The notes under the pieces are model-generated. The model searched no databases. It saw only the letters and a list, made by a program, of their open reading frames with translations, and was not told the DNA's origin. Positions 50,290 through 57,940 of a stretch of DNA of 64,000 nucleotides are shown in pieces. Origin of the DNA: Tenacibaculum todarodis. Lineage in GTDB: Bacteria > Bacteroidota > Bacteroidia > Flavobacteriales > Flavobacteriaceae. How positions within the stretch are numbered: position 1 is the first letter of the stretch; the number at the start of each line of letters is the position of its first letter. The stretch spans positions 372,001 to 436,000 of the forward strand of contig NZ_CP018155.1 in assembly GCF_001889045.1 (NCBI RefSeq), given 5' to 3'. Made by a program: the position numbers and the translations under genes.

Positions 50290-51122
50290 TAGTGTACTAA
50301 AATATAGTTTGAATGTGGCGAAAAATCGTCTTCAGCATTAAAAAAAGAATTTGTTGTTTTTATAAAATCAATGTTACGGATGTAGTTGTAGGTAATTTTA
50401 TAAATTTCAGATGCTGCTTCAATATCACCTAAAAAAGTTAATTGAAAATCATCTGGATTTAAGCCTAATTGTTCTGCTGTAAACAAAATATAATAGATAA
50501 AATCTTCTTTTGTGTTAAAAGGAAAACTATTGTAAAAAAGCAGTTTGTTTTCTTGAACAACAATAATATCTAATTGATTTTTAGTTACATGAACAAAAAA
50601 GTGTTTTTCAACTGTATTCTTTGTATTTTCTAAAAGTTTATCAATTAATACTGTAGAATGATGTTTGTATTCAAACTCTCCAAAATTTTGAAACACATAA
50701 TTATTAATGTTTACATAAGGTACGTAAACATTTTTAGCGTCTAATTCGGTTACTTCATCAAAAGTAATAAAATCGGTTGCCAATGTTTTTATATTGAAGT
50801 TTAAATAGGTAGCAAGTTCCTCTTCATTAAAGTATTTAGTAGGAACTAAAGTTGCTAAATTATTTTGATGAATTACTTCAATAGCCATAAAATCTTGCTG
50901 TAATTGTATGTCCGTAGAAAAAATAGATTCAATTTTTTCTAACAAAAGTTCAGGTGTGGCAAGTGTGTTTTTAAATACGTATTCAGAAAAATGAATAATT
51001 TCATTTGTTTCTAAATTAGTGATACAAAAAGAAAATCCATCCAAACTAAATTGGATGGATAGATTTCTTTTGTTAGTATTTATGCTTGTATGCTTACTTT
51101 TTTTCTGCACTTCCTTTATCAT
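50289..51122 (-). CDS. DUF3822 family protein
   Basis: The 277-residue protein starts at ATG MIKEVQKKSK; a GTG seven codons earlier is possible. It belongs to DUF3822, seen as LSIQFSLDGFSFCITN near the start and GFxIKT-like C-terminal strands. The architecture of two ribonuclease-H-like halves resembles an actin-like ATPase without obvious phosphate loops. It is cytosolic, function unknown, and conserved next to rsmD in flavobacteria as far as I recall. Its start overlaps the end of the upstream membrane-protein gene by 29 nt. Confidence 0.8.
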   Translation of the reverse strand: MIKEVQKKSKHTSINTNKRNLSIQFSLDGFSFCITNLETNEIIHFSEYVFKNTLATPELLLEKIESIFSTDIQLQQDFMAIEVIHQNNLATLVPTKYFNEEELATYLNFNIKTLATDFITFDEVTELDAKNVYVPYVNINNYVFQNFGEFEYKHHSTVLIDKLLENTKNTVEKHFFVHVTKNQLDIIVVQENKLLFYNSFPFNTKEDFIYYILFTAEQLGLNPDDFQLTFLGDIEAASEIYKITYNYIRNIDFIKTTNSFFNAEDDFSPHSNYILVH

Positions 51123-51822
51123 AAGAAGGAGGCCAGTTACCACCAGTTGTAACTTCTTCTAAAGAACCAACTGTTACAAACGCTCCTTTAATTTGATCTG
51201 TAGTATTAGCTTCTAATTCTTGTTTTACTAAAGAATTATCCATTCCTTTTAATATTGAAGCTTTGTCTATTTTAGCTAAAAATGCAGGTACTTCTAAACC
51301 AGCAATTTTTTCAACTTTACCAATTTCTAAAGAAAATTCTTTATCAGTTCCTGGTACTTTAAACATGTTTTTGTAATCTTTACCTTCAAAAGATTTTAAT
51401 ACAGGTTCAAAACCAATTGTATCTACAACTCTAAAAGATTTTTTTACAGAGATACCACTACCAACTCTAACATCTTTTTCAACGTTGTTAGTTTGTGTAA
51501 TTGCTAATTTACCATTTTCGATAAAAGTAATTAATGCGTTTTTATCTTTAGTAAAAGTTCCGTAAACTTCGTTGTACTTAACTTCCGCATCACGAATCAT
51601 CTTTAAGTTTGTAATTACTTTAGCGTAACGTACTTGTTTTTCTTGAGCAAATTTAATAGGTTTCATAATACCTTCATAAATTTTAAAACCTAAAAAGATT
51701 GTTACTGCTAGTAATAATAAAGATACTAACCATCTCATTTTAAGAGGTACAAATTTAACAATTACATATGCTAAAAGAAACGCAACTACAACGGCTGCCA
51801 AAATCATTAGAAATAATCCCAT
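51094..51822 (-). CDS. Hypothetical membrane protein
   Basis: The 242-residue protein has two N-terminal transmembrane helices (about 2-25 and 31-51), then a predicted periplasmic or cytosolic region with coiled-coil propensity (FAQEKQVRYAKVITNLKMIRDAE) and beta-rich remainder ending WPPSYDKGSAEKK. I do not recognise the family. It heads an operon with DUF3822 and rsmD, overlapping the former by 29 nt. The first Met and the sixth are both plausible starts. Confidence 0.7.
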   Translation of the reverse strand: MGLFLMILAAVVVAFLLAYVIVKFVPLKMRWLVSLLLLAVTIFLGFKIYEGIMKPIKFAQEKQVRYAKVITNLKMIRDAEVKYNEVYGTFTKDKNALITFIENGKLAITQTNNVEKDVRVGSGISVKKSFRVVDTIGFEPVLKSFEGKDYKNMFKVPGTDKEFSLEIGKVEKIAGLEVPAFLAKIDKASILKGMDNSLVKQELEANTTDQIKGAFVTVGSLEEVTTGGNWPPSYDKGSAEKK

Positions 51823-51851
51823 TTTATATTTTGTTTTTAATAGTGTTCTCG

Positions 51852-51859
51852 CAAATCTA
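51852..51859 (-). promoter_or_regulatory. -7 element of the membrane protein-DUF3822-rsmD operon
   Basis: TAGATTTG matches TAnnTTTG, about 29 nt before the start codon. No TTG at the standard distance. Confidence 0.5.
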
Positions 51860-51904
51860 CAATTTTTTTTTTAGGATGAAAACTTTTATTTATAAATCAA
51901 TATC

Positions 51905-51912
51905 TATATTTG
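51905..51912 (+). promoter_or_regulatory. -7 element 4 nt before the RecD-like helicase start
   Basis: TATATTTG matches TAnnTTTG; AAGT is the only sequence before the ATG. Leaderless mRNA predicted. Confidence 0.65.
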
Positions 51913-51916
51913 AAGT

Positions 51917-53344
51917 ATGATAAAATCATCTCTGGATTTATACCAAGAATTTCTTAAAAATTTCCCGCATTCGCCCACTATTAAACAGAATGACCTATTA
52001 AAGTTACTAGCTACTTTTACTTTTGAAAATAATAATAATGCGTTATTTTTATTAAAAGGATACGCCGGAACGGGAAAAACCACCACAATAAGTACTATTG
52101 TAAACAACTTATGGCGCGCAGAAAAGAAAGCTGTTTTGTTAGCGCCAACAGGTAGAGCTGCCAAAGTAATTTCTGTATATTCTAAAAAACAAGCCTTCAC
52201 AATTCATAAGAAAATATACTTTCCTAAAAAACAAAGTAACGGTTCTGTAGCATTTACATTACAAACAAATAAGCATACAAATACCTTGTTTATTGTTGAT
52301 GAAGCTTCAATGATTCCAGATAAATCTCAAAATGCAAATTTATTTGAAAACGACTCTTTATTGGCAGATTTAATTTCTTACGTGTACTCTGGAAAAAACT
52401 GTAAACTTGTTTTTATTGGAGATACTGCACAATTACCGCCAGTAAAGTTAGATGTTAGTCCGGCTTTAGAAGCGTCTAAATTAGAATATCAATACGATAA
52501 GGAGGTTACCGAGATTGAGTTAGACGAAGTAATGCGTCAACATGAAAACTCAGGAATATTAGCCAACGCAACAACAATTCGTTTTTTATTGCAGAACAAT
52601 GCTACTCATTTTCAGTTCGATATTAATTTCCCGGATATAATTCGTTTAGAAGATGGTTACGATATTGAAGACGCAATTACATCTTGTTACGACGGCGTTA
52701 TTGGAGTAGAAGACACCGCAATAATTGTAAGGTCTAACAAAAGAGCAAATCAGTACAACCAACAAATACGATTACAAATACGTGGTCAAGAAAATGAAAT
52801 TTCTACAGGAGATTATGTAATGGTTGTTAAAAATAATTATTATTGGCTAAAAGATTCTTCTTCCGCAGGTTTTATTGCAAACGGAGATATTTGTGAGGTG
52901 ATGCGTATCAATTCAATTAAAGAATTATACGGATTTAAATTTGCTGAAGTTGAAGTAAGAATGATTGATTATCCAGATATGAAACCGTTTGAAACCGTTT
53001 TATTATTAGATACCTTAACAAGTGAAAGTCCGTCTTTAACCTACGAGGAAGGTAATAAATTATACCAAGCTGTAAAGGAAGATTATGCGCATGAAAAATC
53101 GAAATACAAACAGTTTATGGCTATTAAAAAGAATAAATTTTTTAATGCGTTGCAAGTAAAATTCTCTTATGCAATGACTTGTCATAAATCTCAAGGAGGA
53201 CAATGGAATACCATTTTTATTGAACAACCTTATTTGCCTGAAGGAATTAATACAGATTATTTGCGCTGGTTGTATACGGCAATTACCAGAGCGCAAGAAA
53301 AACTGTATTTAATAGGTTTTAAAGATGATTGTTTTGAAGGTTGA
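51917..53344 (+). CDS. RecD/Pif1-like superfamily 1 ATPase/helicase
   Basis: The 475-residue protein has helicase motifs of the AAA_30/RecD type: Walker A LKGYAGTGKTTTIS (about 47-60), Walker B FIVDEASMIPD (about 128-138), motif III FIGDTAQLPPVK (about 170-181) and the late TCHKSQGGQWNTIFIEQP with YTAITRAQEKLYLIG (motifs V-VI). It is predicted to translocate on single-stranded DNA 5' to 3'. It is shorter than RecD or RecD2 and lacks their N-terminal domain. It stands alone, with a promoter element 4 nt before its start. Confidence 0.88.
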   Translation: MIKSSLDLYQEFLKNFPHSPTIKQNDLLKLLATFTFENNNNALFLLKGYAGTGKTTTISTIVNNLWRAEKKAVLLAPTGRAAKVISVYSKKQAFTIHKKIYFPKKQSNGSVAFTLQTNKHTNTLFIVDEASMIPDKSQNANLFENDSLLADLISYVYSGKNCKLVFIGDTAQLPPVKLDVSPALEASKLEYQYDKEVTEIELDEVMRQHENSGILANATTIRFLLQNNATHFQFDINFPDIIRLEDGYDIEDAITSCYDGVIGVEDTAIIVRSNKRANQYNQQIRLQIRGQENEISTGDYVMVVKNNYYWLKDSSSAGFIANGDICEVMRINSIKELYGFKFAEVEVRMIDYPDMKPFETVLLLDTLTSESPSLTYEEGNKLYQAVKEDYAHEKSKYKQFMAIKKNKFFNALQVKFSYAMTCHKSQGGQWNTIFIEQPYLPEGINTDYLRWLYTAITRAQEKLYLIGFKDDCFEG

Positions 53345-53359
53345 TAAACGTGTTTTATG

Positions 53360-53503
53360 TTCGTTTAATGTGTTGGTATAAGCTTTGTTACGTGGTTTAA
53401 ATAACTAATTTACTAGATTAATCTGGAACGACAAAATTTCGAAGGAATTTCCCAAGTGCACAAAAACTAGCAATGAATTATATATGGTGTTGGCAACTGG
53501 CTT
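53360..53503. repeat. Flavobacterial intergenic repeat flanking the toxin-antitoxin module
   Basis: Between the helicase and the toxin gene lies an A/T-rich tract with the AGATTAATCT palindrome, TTTCGAA and AACTAGCAATGAATT. It ends in TTGGCAAC (53490-53497), whose inverted copy GTTGCCAA (54134-54141) lies beyond the antitoxin. From memory, this tract recurs beside accessory genes in Flavobacteriaceae. Confidence 0.45.
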
Positions 53504-53821
53504 TTATTTCGTTCGTTTTATCTTTGGTGGATTTTGTCGAGTATCAAAAACATCAGCAATTTTTATAAATCCACTTTCCATATCCACAGAATAAATCAGT
53601 TTATAGTTTTTGAATATTAAATATCTATAATGAATTTCTCTTTGTTTTAGTAATTCTTCTTCCTGTCCAATTAATGGTGTTTTTATCAACTTTATAGGTT
53701 CGTTGATAATTCTTTTTAGAAGTTTTTTAGCAGTTTGAGGGCTTGCTTTCTTCTCGTAATATTCATAAATTTCGTCAAGTTGAGTTTCAGTAAATTCAGA
53801 CCAAATAATTTTCAATGTCAT
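53504..53821 (-). CDS. RelE/ParE-family type II toxin
   Basis: The 105-residue protein has the RelE/ParE fold: KIIWSEFTETQLDEIYEYY at the start, KKLLKRI and the late REIHYRYLIFKNYKLIYSVD strand pair, with RQNPPKIKR at the end. The mode of action (mRNA cleavage or gyrase poisoning) cannot be told; the sequence is closer to ParE-like RelE superfamily members. It is the second gene of a toxin-antitoxin pair, its ATG sharing one base with the antitoxin stop (TAATG). Confidence 0.85.
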   Translation of the reverse strand: MTLKIIWSEFTETQLDEIYEYYEKKASPQTAKKLLKRIINEPIKLIKTPLIGQEEELLKQREIHYRYLIFKNYKLIYSVDMESGFIKIADVFDTRQNPPKIKRTK

Positions 53822-54054
53822 TATTCGTACTTTGCTAAGAGTTCAGAACTGCTTTTAAATCGATTGTTTCGAAAGTCAGATTCCGATTTATTAATTCTTT
53901 TGTTCAGTTCATCTTGAGTCATAGGTTCGAATATTCGATCGTCTGAAGTATTTTTTTCTTTTCTCAAGATATTTTCAAGACGTGAAATAGCATCTTCACT
54001 TTGAAGTTTTAAAAATTCTTTTACAAATTCTATTTTTCGAGCTTCTATATTCAT
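53821..54054 (-). CDS. Cognate antitoxin of the RelE/ParE module
   Basis: This 77-residue protein has the composition of flavobacterial antitoxins of this pair: an N-terminal helix (ARKIEFVKEFLKLQSEDAISRLENILR), a linker with MTQDELNKRINKSESDF, and an acidic C-terminus that would wrap the toxin. No clear DNA-binding domain is visible, in line with the small ParD-like partner group. It precedes and overlaps the toxin gene by 1 nt, the classic order. Confidence 0.82.
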   Translation of the reverse strand: MNIEARKIEFVKEFLKLQSEDAISRLENILRKEKNTSDDRIFEPMTQDELNKRINKSESDFRNNRFKSSSELLAKYE

Positions 54055-54231
54055 ATTATTCAGCTTTTTATCAAAGATACAAAATTATCAATTTAATCCT
54101 CTAATTTTCTTGAATTAACGAATTTTACAGCTTGTTGCCAATGTATAAGAATATTCATAGTTTTAATTGTAAATATTCAACGTTAAACGAATCTAGTGTT
54201 TTTTTATGAGAAAGTCAAGTAAGCAAAAAGC

Positions 54232-55182
54232 TTAATTAAATTGATAATTAAGCTGAATAGTACCGTAAGTATTACCACTTGGGTATTTTAAACCTTCACT
54301 TTTTTTAGTTTGATAATTTACAATATAGCCAAAATTAAAACGATTTACAGTAAACTTATAGCCAATTTCAAAACCGTATCTTAAATTAACTATTTCACCA
54401 GTAACTGGGTTGTTGTCTGTAAAAATACTTCCTTGCAGCGTTGCATCATAAAAAGCATAGGTAATAAACGGTTTTATAAAAAAGAAAGATTCTACTGCTC
54501 TTACAAAACTGGTACTTTCATTATTTATAGCCGTATTAAATGCTATTGAATTGATAATTTTCTGCAAAGGTTCAAAACTTAAACGCGTATAAAAACCTGT
54601 AGTAATATCTGTGTAAATAGAACCAAATTTAGCATTGTTTATCCAGGTTATATCAAAATGATTACTACTGTCTGCAACTAAATGTTTATTATAATCTGCT
54701 TGAAAATTTATACCAATTGCATCTTTAATTTGATGTTCCCAACCAATAGCTTCTTCAAAGCCGTACATGTCATGGATTACTTTTTGCAACTCTTTACCAA
54801 AAGCAGAAGGTCCAATAACACCCAATTGAATAGATGTGTTAAAAATTGTATTGTTTTTATAAGCTCTATTTATACCAAAACTCCCAAATAAATACCCTGC
54901 AAAAGGTCTGTCGTGTTCATTAATATTATAAACTAATGCTTTATAAGGTGTGTACATATGATGCCCTAACTGAAACTCAAATATTTTTTTTTCTATAGTT
55001 GAAGAATTATTTTCACCTAAATATTTATACATAAAAAACATGCCATTTGTATAATACCTATCTCTAGATGCAGAAGAATATAGGTCGTTATCATTAACAA
55101 AACTAAACTCTTTGGCATATTTATTTTGTGAAAGAAGACTAGTAGAAATAGTGATAAGTAAGAATAAAATATTTTTTTTCAT
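54232..55182 (-). CDS. LpxR family lipid A deacylase
   Basis: The 316-residue outer-membrane protein starts at ATG MKKNILFLLITIS with a signal peptide ending near LLSQNK; an upstream TTG adds eight residues. LpxR is a 12-stranded barrel that removes the 3'-acyloxyacyl chain of lipid A; the Asn-Asp pair of FVNDNDLYSS (near 31-36) and DRYYTNGMFFMYKY match the active-site region. GYKFTVNRFNFGYIVNYQ and the final aromatic-rich strand NYQF fit a barrel C-terminus. Its -7 element lies 5 nt before the ATG. Confidence 0.86.
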   Translation of the reverse strand: MKKNILFLLITISTSLLSQNKYAKEFSFVNDNDLYSSASRDRYYTNGMFFMYKYLGENNSSTIEKKIFEFQLGHHMYTPYKALVYNINEHDRPFAGYLFGSFGINRAYKNNTIFNTSIQLGVIGPSAFGKELQKVIHDMYGFEEAIGWEHQIKDAIGINFQADYNKHLVADSSNHFDITWINNAKFGSIYTDITTGFYTRLSFEPLQKIINSIAFNTAINNESTSFVRAVESFFFIKPFITYAFYDATLQGSIFTDNNPVTGEIVNLRYGFEIGYKFTVNRFNFGYIVNYQTKKSEGLKYPSGNTYGTIQLNYQFN

Positions 55183-55187
55183 GTTTA

Positions 55188-55195
55188 CAAATATA
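55188..55195 (-). promoter_or_regulatory. -7 element 5 nt before the LpxR start
   Basis: TATATTTG matches TAnnTTTG, followed by TAAAC and the ATG. Near-leaderless expression is predicted. Confidence 0.55.
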
Positions 55196-55264
55196 TATTT
55201 TATCAAGAAAATTTAATCATTTTTGTCTTAAATATTGCTACTTTAGTCGTTCTTATTTTTTAAA

Positions 55265-56122
55265 ATGAAAAACACACAAAAACTTACCCAGCAAGATTTT
55301 AAAACCGTTTCAACTAATGAAGAGCTAATTGCTTTAATCAAACAAAAAAAGATTCCTTTTCAAAAAGTAGAAAAAACACTTATATATGAAAGTGAATTAA
55401 AGAAACTGCAAATTGAACTTGTAAAATTGCAACAATGGATTTCTAAAACAAATAAGCGAGTTGCCGTAATTTTTGAAGGAAGAGATGCAGCTGGTAAAGG
55501 TGGTAATATTCGTCGTTTTATGGAGCATTTAAATCCACGTTCTATGCGTTTAGTTGCATTGAATAAGCCTACGGAAGTAGAAAAAGGACAGTGGTATTTT
55601 CAGCGTTACATAAAAGAATTACCGAACCCAGGAGAAATAGTTTTTTTTGATAGAAGTTGGTATAATAGAGCTGTGGTAGAACCTGTAATGGGTTTTTGTA
55701 CAGAGCAAGAATATAAAGAGTTTTTAGTGCAAGTGCCAGAGTTTGAACACATGCTGTATGAAGATGGCGTGGTTGTTATAAAGTTCTGGTTGTCGATATC
55801 TAAAGAAGAACAAGTAAAAAGATTTGATGCAAGAAATGAGAATCCGTTAAAAAGGTGGAAATTTAGTCCTGTAGATAAAAAAGGGCAGGAATTATGGGAA
55901 AGATATACGCACTACAAAGAAGAAATGTTTAGTAAAACTCATACAACGTATTGTCCTTGGTTAATAATAAAAACCAATGATAAAAAAGAAGCTCGTTTAG
56001 AAGCAATGCGCCATGTGCTTTCTCAATTTAATTATGAAGGGAAAAAAGATGCTGAGACTATTTTAAATCCAGATCCTAATGTAGTAATGCGTTATTATCG
56101 TTCAATACATCAATTAGATTAA
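55265..56122 (+). CDS. ppk2: Polyphosphate kinase 2 (first of two)
   Basis: The 285-residue class I PPK2 uses polyphosphate to phosphorylate nucleoside diphosphates or the reverse. Walker A-like IFEGRDAAGKGGNIRRF (about 68-84), the lid/Walker B block FFDRSWYNRAVVEPVMGFC (about 123-141) and KFWLSISKEEQVKRF are the family hallmarks. It is complete. A paralogue follows after 1 nt in the same direction, and an Smr gene follows that; the three are likely one operon. Direction and nucleotide preference cannot be determined. Confidence 0.94.
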   Translation: MKNTQKLTQQDFKTVSTNEELIALIKQKKIPFQKVEKTLIYESELKKLQIELVKLQQWISKTNKRVAVIFEGRDAAGKGGNIRRFMEHLNPRSMRLVALNKPTEVEKGQWYFQRYIKELPNPGEIVFFDRSWYNRAVVEPVMGFCTEQEYKEFLVQVPEFEHMLYEDGVVVIKFWLSISKEEQVKRFDARNENPLKRWKFSPVDKKGQELWERYTHYKEEMFSKTHTTYCPWLIIKTNDKKEARLEAMRHVLSQFNYEGKKDAETILNPDPNVVMRYYRSIHQLD

Positions 56123-56123
56123 T

Positions 56124-56909
56124 ATGGAAAGAGAATTTACAGCTAAAGAAATAGAAAAGTTAAACTCTACAAAAGGTTTAAAATCAGTTCTTTCTAAAGA
56201 ACCATTAAACTATGAACGTGCCATTAGGTATGTAAATTATGAGCAGAAACTAAAGAAATTACAATTAGAGATTATAAAATTACAGACTTGGGCAATTAAC
56301 AATAATGAACGTATTATTGTTGTTTTTGAAGGAAGAGATGCTGCTGGAAAAGGTGGAGCTATTAGAAGGGTTACAGAAAGAATTAATCCGAGACATATGC
56401 GTATTGTTGCCTTGCCAAAACCAAATGAAGATCAAAAAAGTCAATGGTATTTTCAGCGTTATGTAGAGCAATTGCCAAAAGCTGGAGAAATGGTTTTCTT
56501 TGATAGAAGTTGGTATAATAGAGCAGTTGTAGAACCTGTTATGGGATTTTGTACGCAAGAAGAATATGATATTTTTATGAATCAGGTTAATGATTTTGAA
56601 AGAATGATTTTAGAATCTGGCATTCGCTTGGTTAAAATTTACATGTCTATCTCTAAAAAAGAACAAGCAAAGAGGTTTTTAGATATTAAAAACAATCCTT
56701 TAAAGCAATGGAAAATGACTCCGGTAGATGATAAAGCGCAAGAGCTTTGGGACGATTATACGGCTTATAAAAAAGCAATGTTTTCTAAAACAAATACAGT
56801 AGTTTCTCCTTGGAAAGTAATTAGAGCAAATCGTAAAACGGAAGCCAGAGTTAATGTTATAAATCACATTTTAAAAAGCATTCCGTACGATAAAAATACA
56901 GTTGTTTAA
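56124..56909 (+). CDS. ppk2: Polyphosphate kinase 2 (second of two)
   Basis: The 261-residue paralogue of the preceding gene is slightly shorter at its N-terminus. It has the same motifs: VFEGRDAAGKGGAIRRV (about 68-84), FFDRSWYNRAVVEPVMGFC (about 123-141) and KIYMSISKKEQAKRF. It differs in the region between, with TERINPRHMRIVALPKP in place of MEHLNPRSMRLVALNKP. Tandem arrangement suggests either different nucleotide specificity or a heteromeric enzyme. The next gene starts 3 nt later. Confidence 0.93.
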   Translation: MEREFTAKEIEKLNSTKGLKSVLSKEPLNYERAIRYVNYEQKLKKLQLEIIKLQTWAINNNERIIVVFEGRDAAGKGGAIRRVTERINPRHMRIVALPKPNEDQKSQWYFQRYVEQLPKAGEMVFFDRSWYNRAVVEPVMGFCTQEEYDIFMNQVNDFERMILESGIRLVKIYMSISKKEQAKRFLDIKNNPLKQWKMTPVDDKAQELWDDYTAYKKAMFSKTNTVVSPWKVIRANRKTEARVNVINHILKSIPYDKNTVV

Positions 56910-56912
56910 ATA

Positions 56913-57452
56913 ATGCATTTACAAGTTGGTAATAAAGTAGCGGTTTTAGATGATGTTATAAGAGGCATTGTTATTGGTATTTCAAATGATGATATTTCTA
57001 TAGAAGCAGAAGGAATGATATTTATTTTTAAAGCATCTGAACTCGTTAAAATTGAAGAAGAACAATACGAATTGTCTAAGTATTCAGACATTAATAATCA
57101 ATTATTAAAAGAAAAGAATATTCCGAAGAAAAAGAAAGTTTCTGCCTTCAAAAAAACGAAGAATAATACCGTTATGGAAGTAGATCTTCATATAGAGAAA
57201 CTACTAAAAAATGCTAGAGGAATGGATAATTTCGATATTCTTAATTATCAAATAAAAACAGCAACGCATAAATTAGAATACTGTATTCAAAAGAGAATTC
57301 CGAGGTTGGTTTTTATCCATGGAGTAGGAGAAGGTGTTTTAAAAACAGAGTTACAATACTTACTTAATAAATATCCTGTTCGGTATCAAGATGCATCTTA
57401 TAGAGAATATGGTTTAGGAGCAACAGAGGTTATAATTGGCAGTTCTCAGTAA
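56913..57452 (+). CDS. Smr domain (MutS2 C-terminal-like) protein
   Basis: The 179-residue protein has an N-terminal beta-rich domain (about 1-50, VGNKVAVLDDVIRGIVIGIS) and a C-terminal Smr domain (about 85-175): MEVDLHIEKLLKNAR holds the conserved (D/E)LH, and LVFIHGVGEGVLKTELQYLL the HGxG motif. Smr domains nick or bind nucleic acid. It is the third gene of the PPK2 operon. Function in this group is unknown. The 99-bp tandem repeats begin shortly after the stop codon. Confidence 0.9.
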   Translation: MHLQVGNKVAVLDDVIRGIVIGISNDDISIEAEGMIFIFKASELVKIEEEQYELSKYSDINNQLLKEKNIPKKKKVSAFKKTKNNTVMEVDLHIEKLLKNARGMDNFDILNYQIKTATHKLEYCIQKRIPRLVFIHGVGEGVLKTELQYLLNKYPVRYQDASYREYGLGATEVIIGSSQ

Positions 57453-57872
57453 GCAGTTTTTCAGTCTTCAGTAGCAGTCATCAGTAACCAGTCTTCAGTA
57501 GCAGTTTTCCGTAAACATAAAATTGGAGCATAAAACTATGTGCTCTATGTTTCTATGTGGTAAATTTCAGTAACAGTCATCAGCAACCAGTCTTCAGTAG
57601 CAGTTTTCCGTAAACATAAAATTGGAGCAAAAAACTATGTGTTCTATGTTTCTATGTGGTAAATTTAAGTAGCAGTCATCAGCAATCAGTCATCAGTAGC
57701 AGTTTTCCGTAAACATAAAATTGGAGCAAAAAACTATGTGTTCTATGTTTCTATGTGGTAAATTTCAGTAGCAGTCATCAGCAATCAGTCATCAGTAGCA
57801 GTTTTCAGTTAACATAAAATTGGAGCAAAAAACTATGTGTTCTATGTTTCTATGTGGTTATTTTTTAGTTTC
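57453..57872. repeat. 99-bp tandem repeat tract (four copies)
   Basis: The 488-bp gap between the Smr gene and the cysteine desulfurase is filled with repeats. Copies begin at 57474, 57573, 57672 and 57771, exactly 99 bp apart. Each holds CAGTCATCAG/CAGTCTTCAGTAGCAG blocks, CCGTAAACATAAAATTGGAGC and CTATGTGTTCTATGTTTC. Copies differ at a few bases and the last is degenerate toward its end. It carries no ORF and no unique spacers, so it is not CRISPR. Confidence 0.92.
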
Positions 57873-57914
57873 GTCTAAAGTCTAAAGTCTAAAGTCTAAA
57901 GTCTAAAGTCTAAA
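57873..57914. repeat. Heptamer microsatellite (GTCTAAA)x6
   Basis: Six exact head-to-tail copies of GTCTAAA end 14 bp before the -7 element of the cysteine desulfurase gene. Copy-number change by slippage would move sequence in the -33 region. Confidence 0.95.
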
Positions 57915-57928
57915 AAGAAAAAACTCCG

Positions 57929-57936
57929 TACTTTTG
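57929..57936 (+). promoter_or_regulatory. -7 element 4 nt before the cysteine desulfurase start
   Basis: TACTTTTG matches TAnnTTTG; CCCA separates it from the ATG, predicting a leaderless mRNA. No -33 TTG lies upstream, only the heptamer repeat. Confidence 0.65.
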
Positions 57937-57940
57937 CCCA

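Noticed and set aside
53490..54141. Insertion sequence or miniature transposon around the toxin-antitoxin pair
   Set aside because: The inverted boxes are only 8 bp, there is no transposase and no target duplication can be seen; kept only as a possible cassette.
57453..57914. CRISPR array
   Set aside because: The 99-bp units are nearly identical throughout; there are no short repeats separated by unique spacers and no cas genes in the window.
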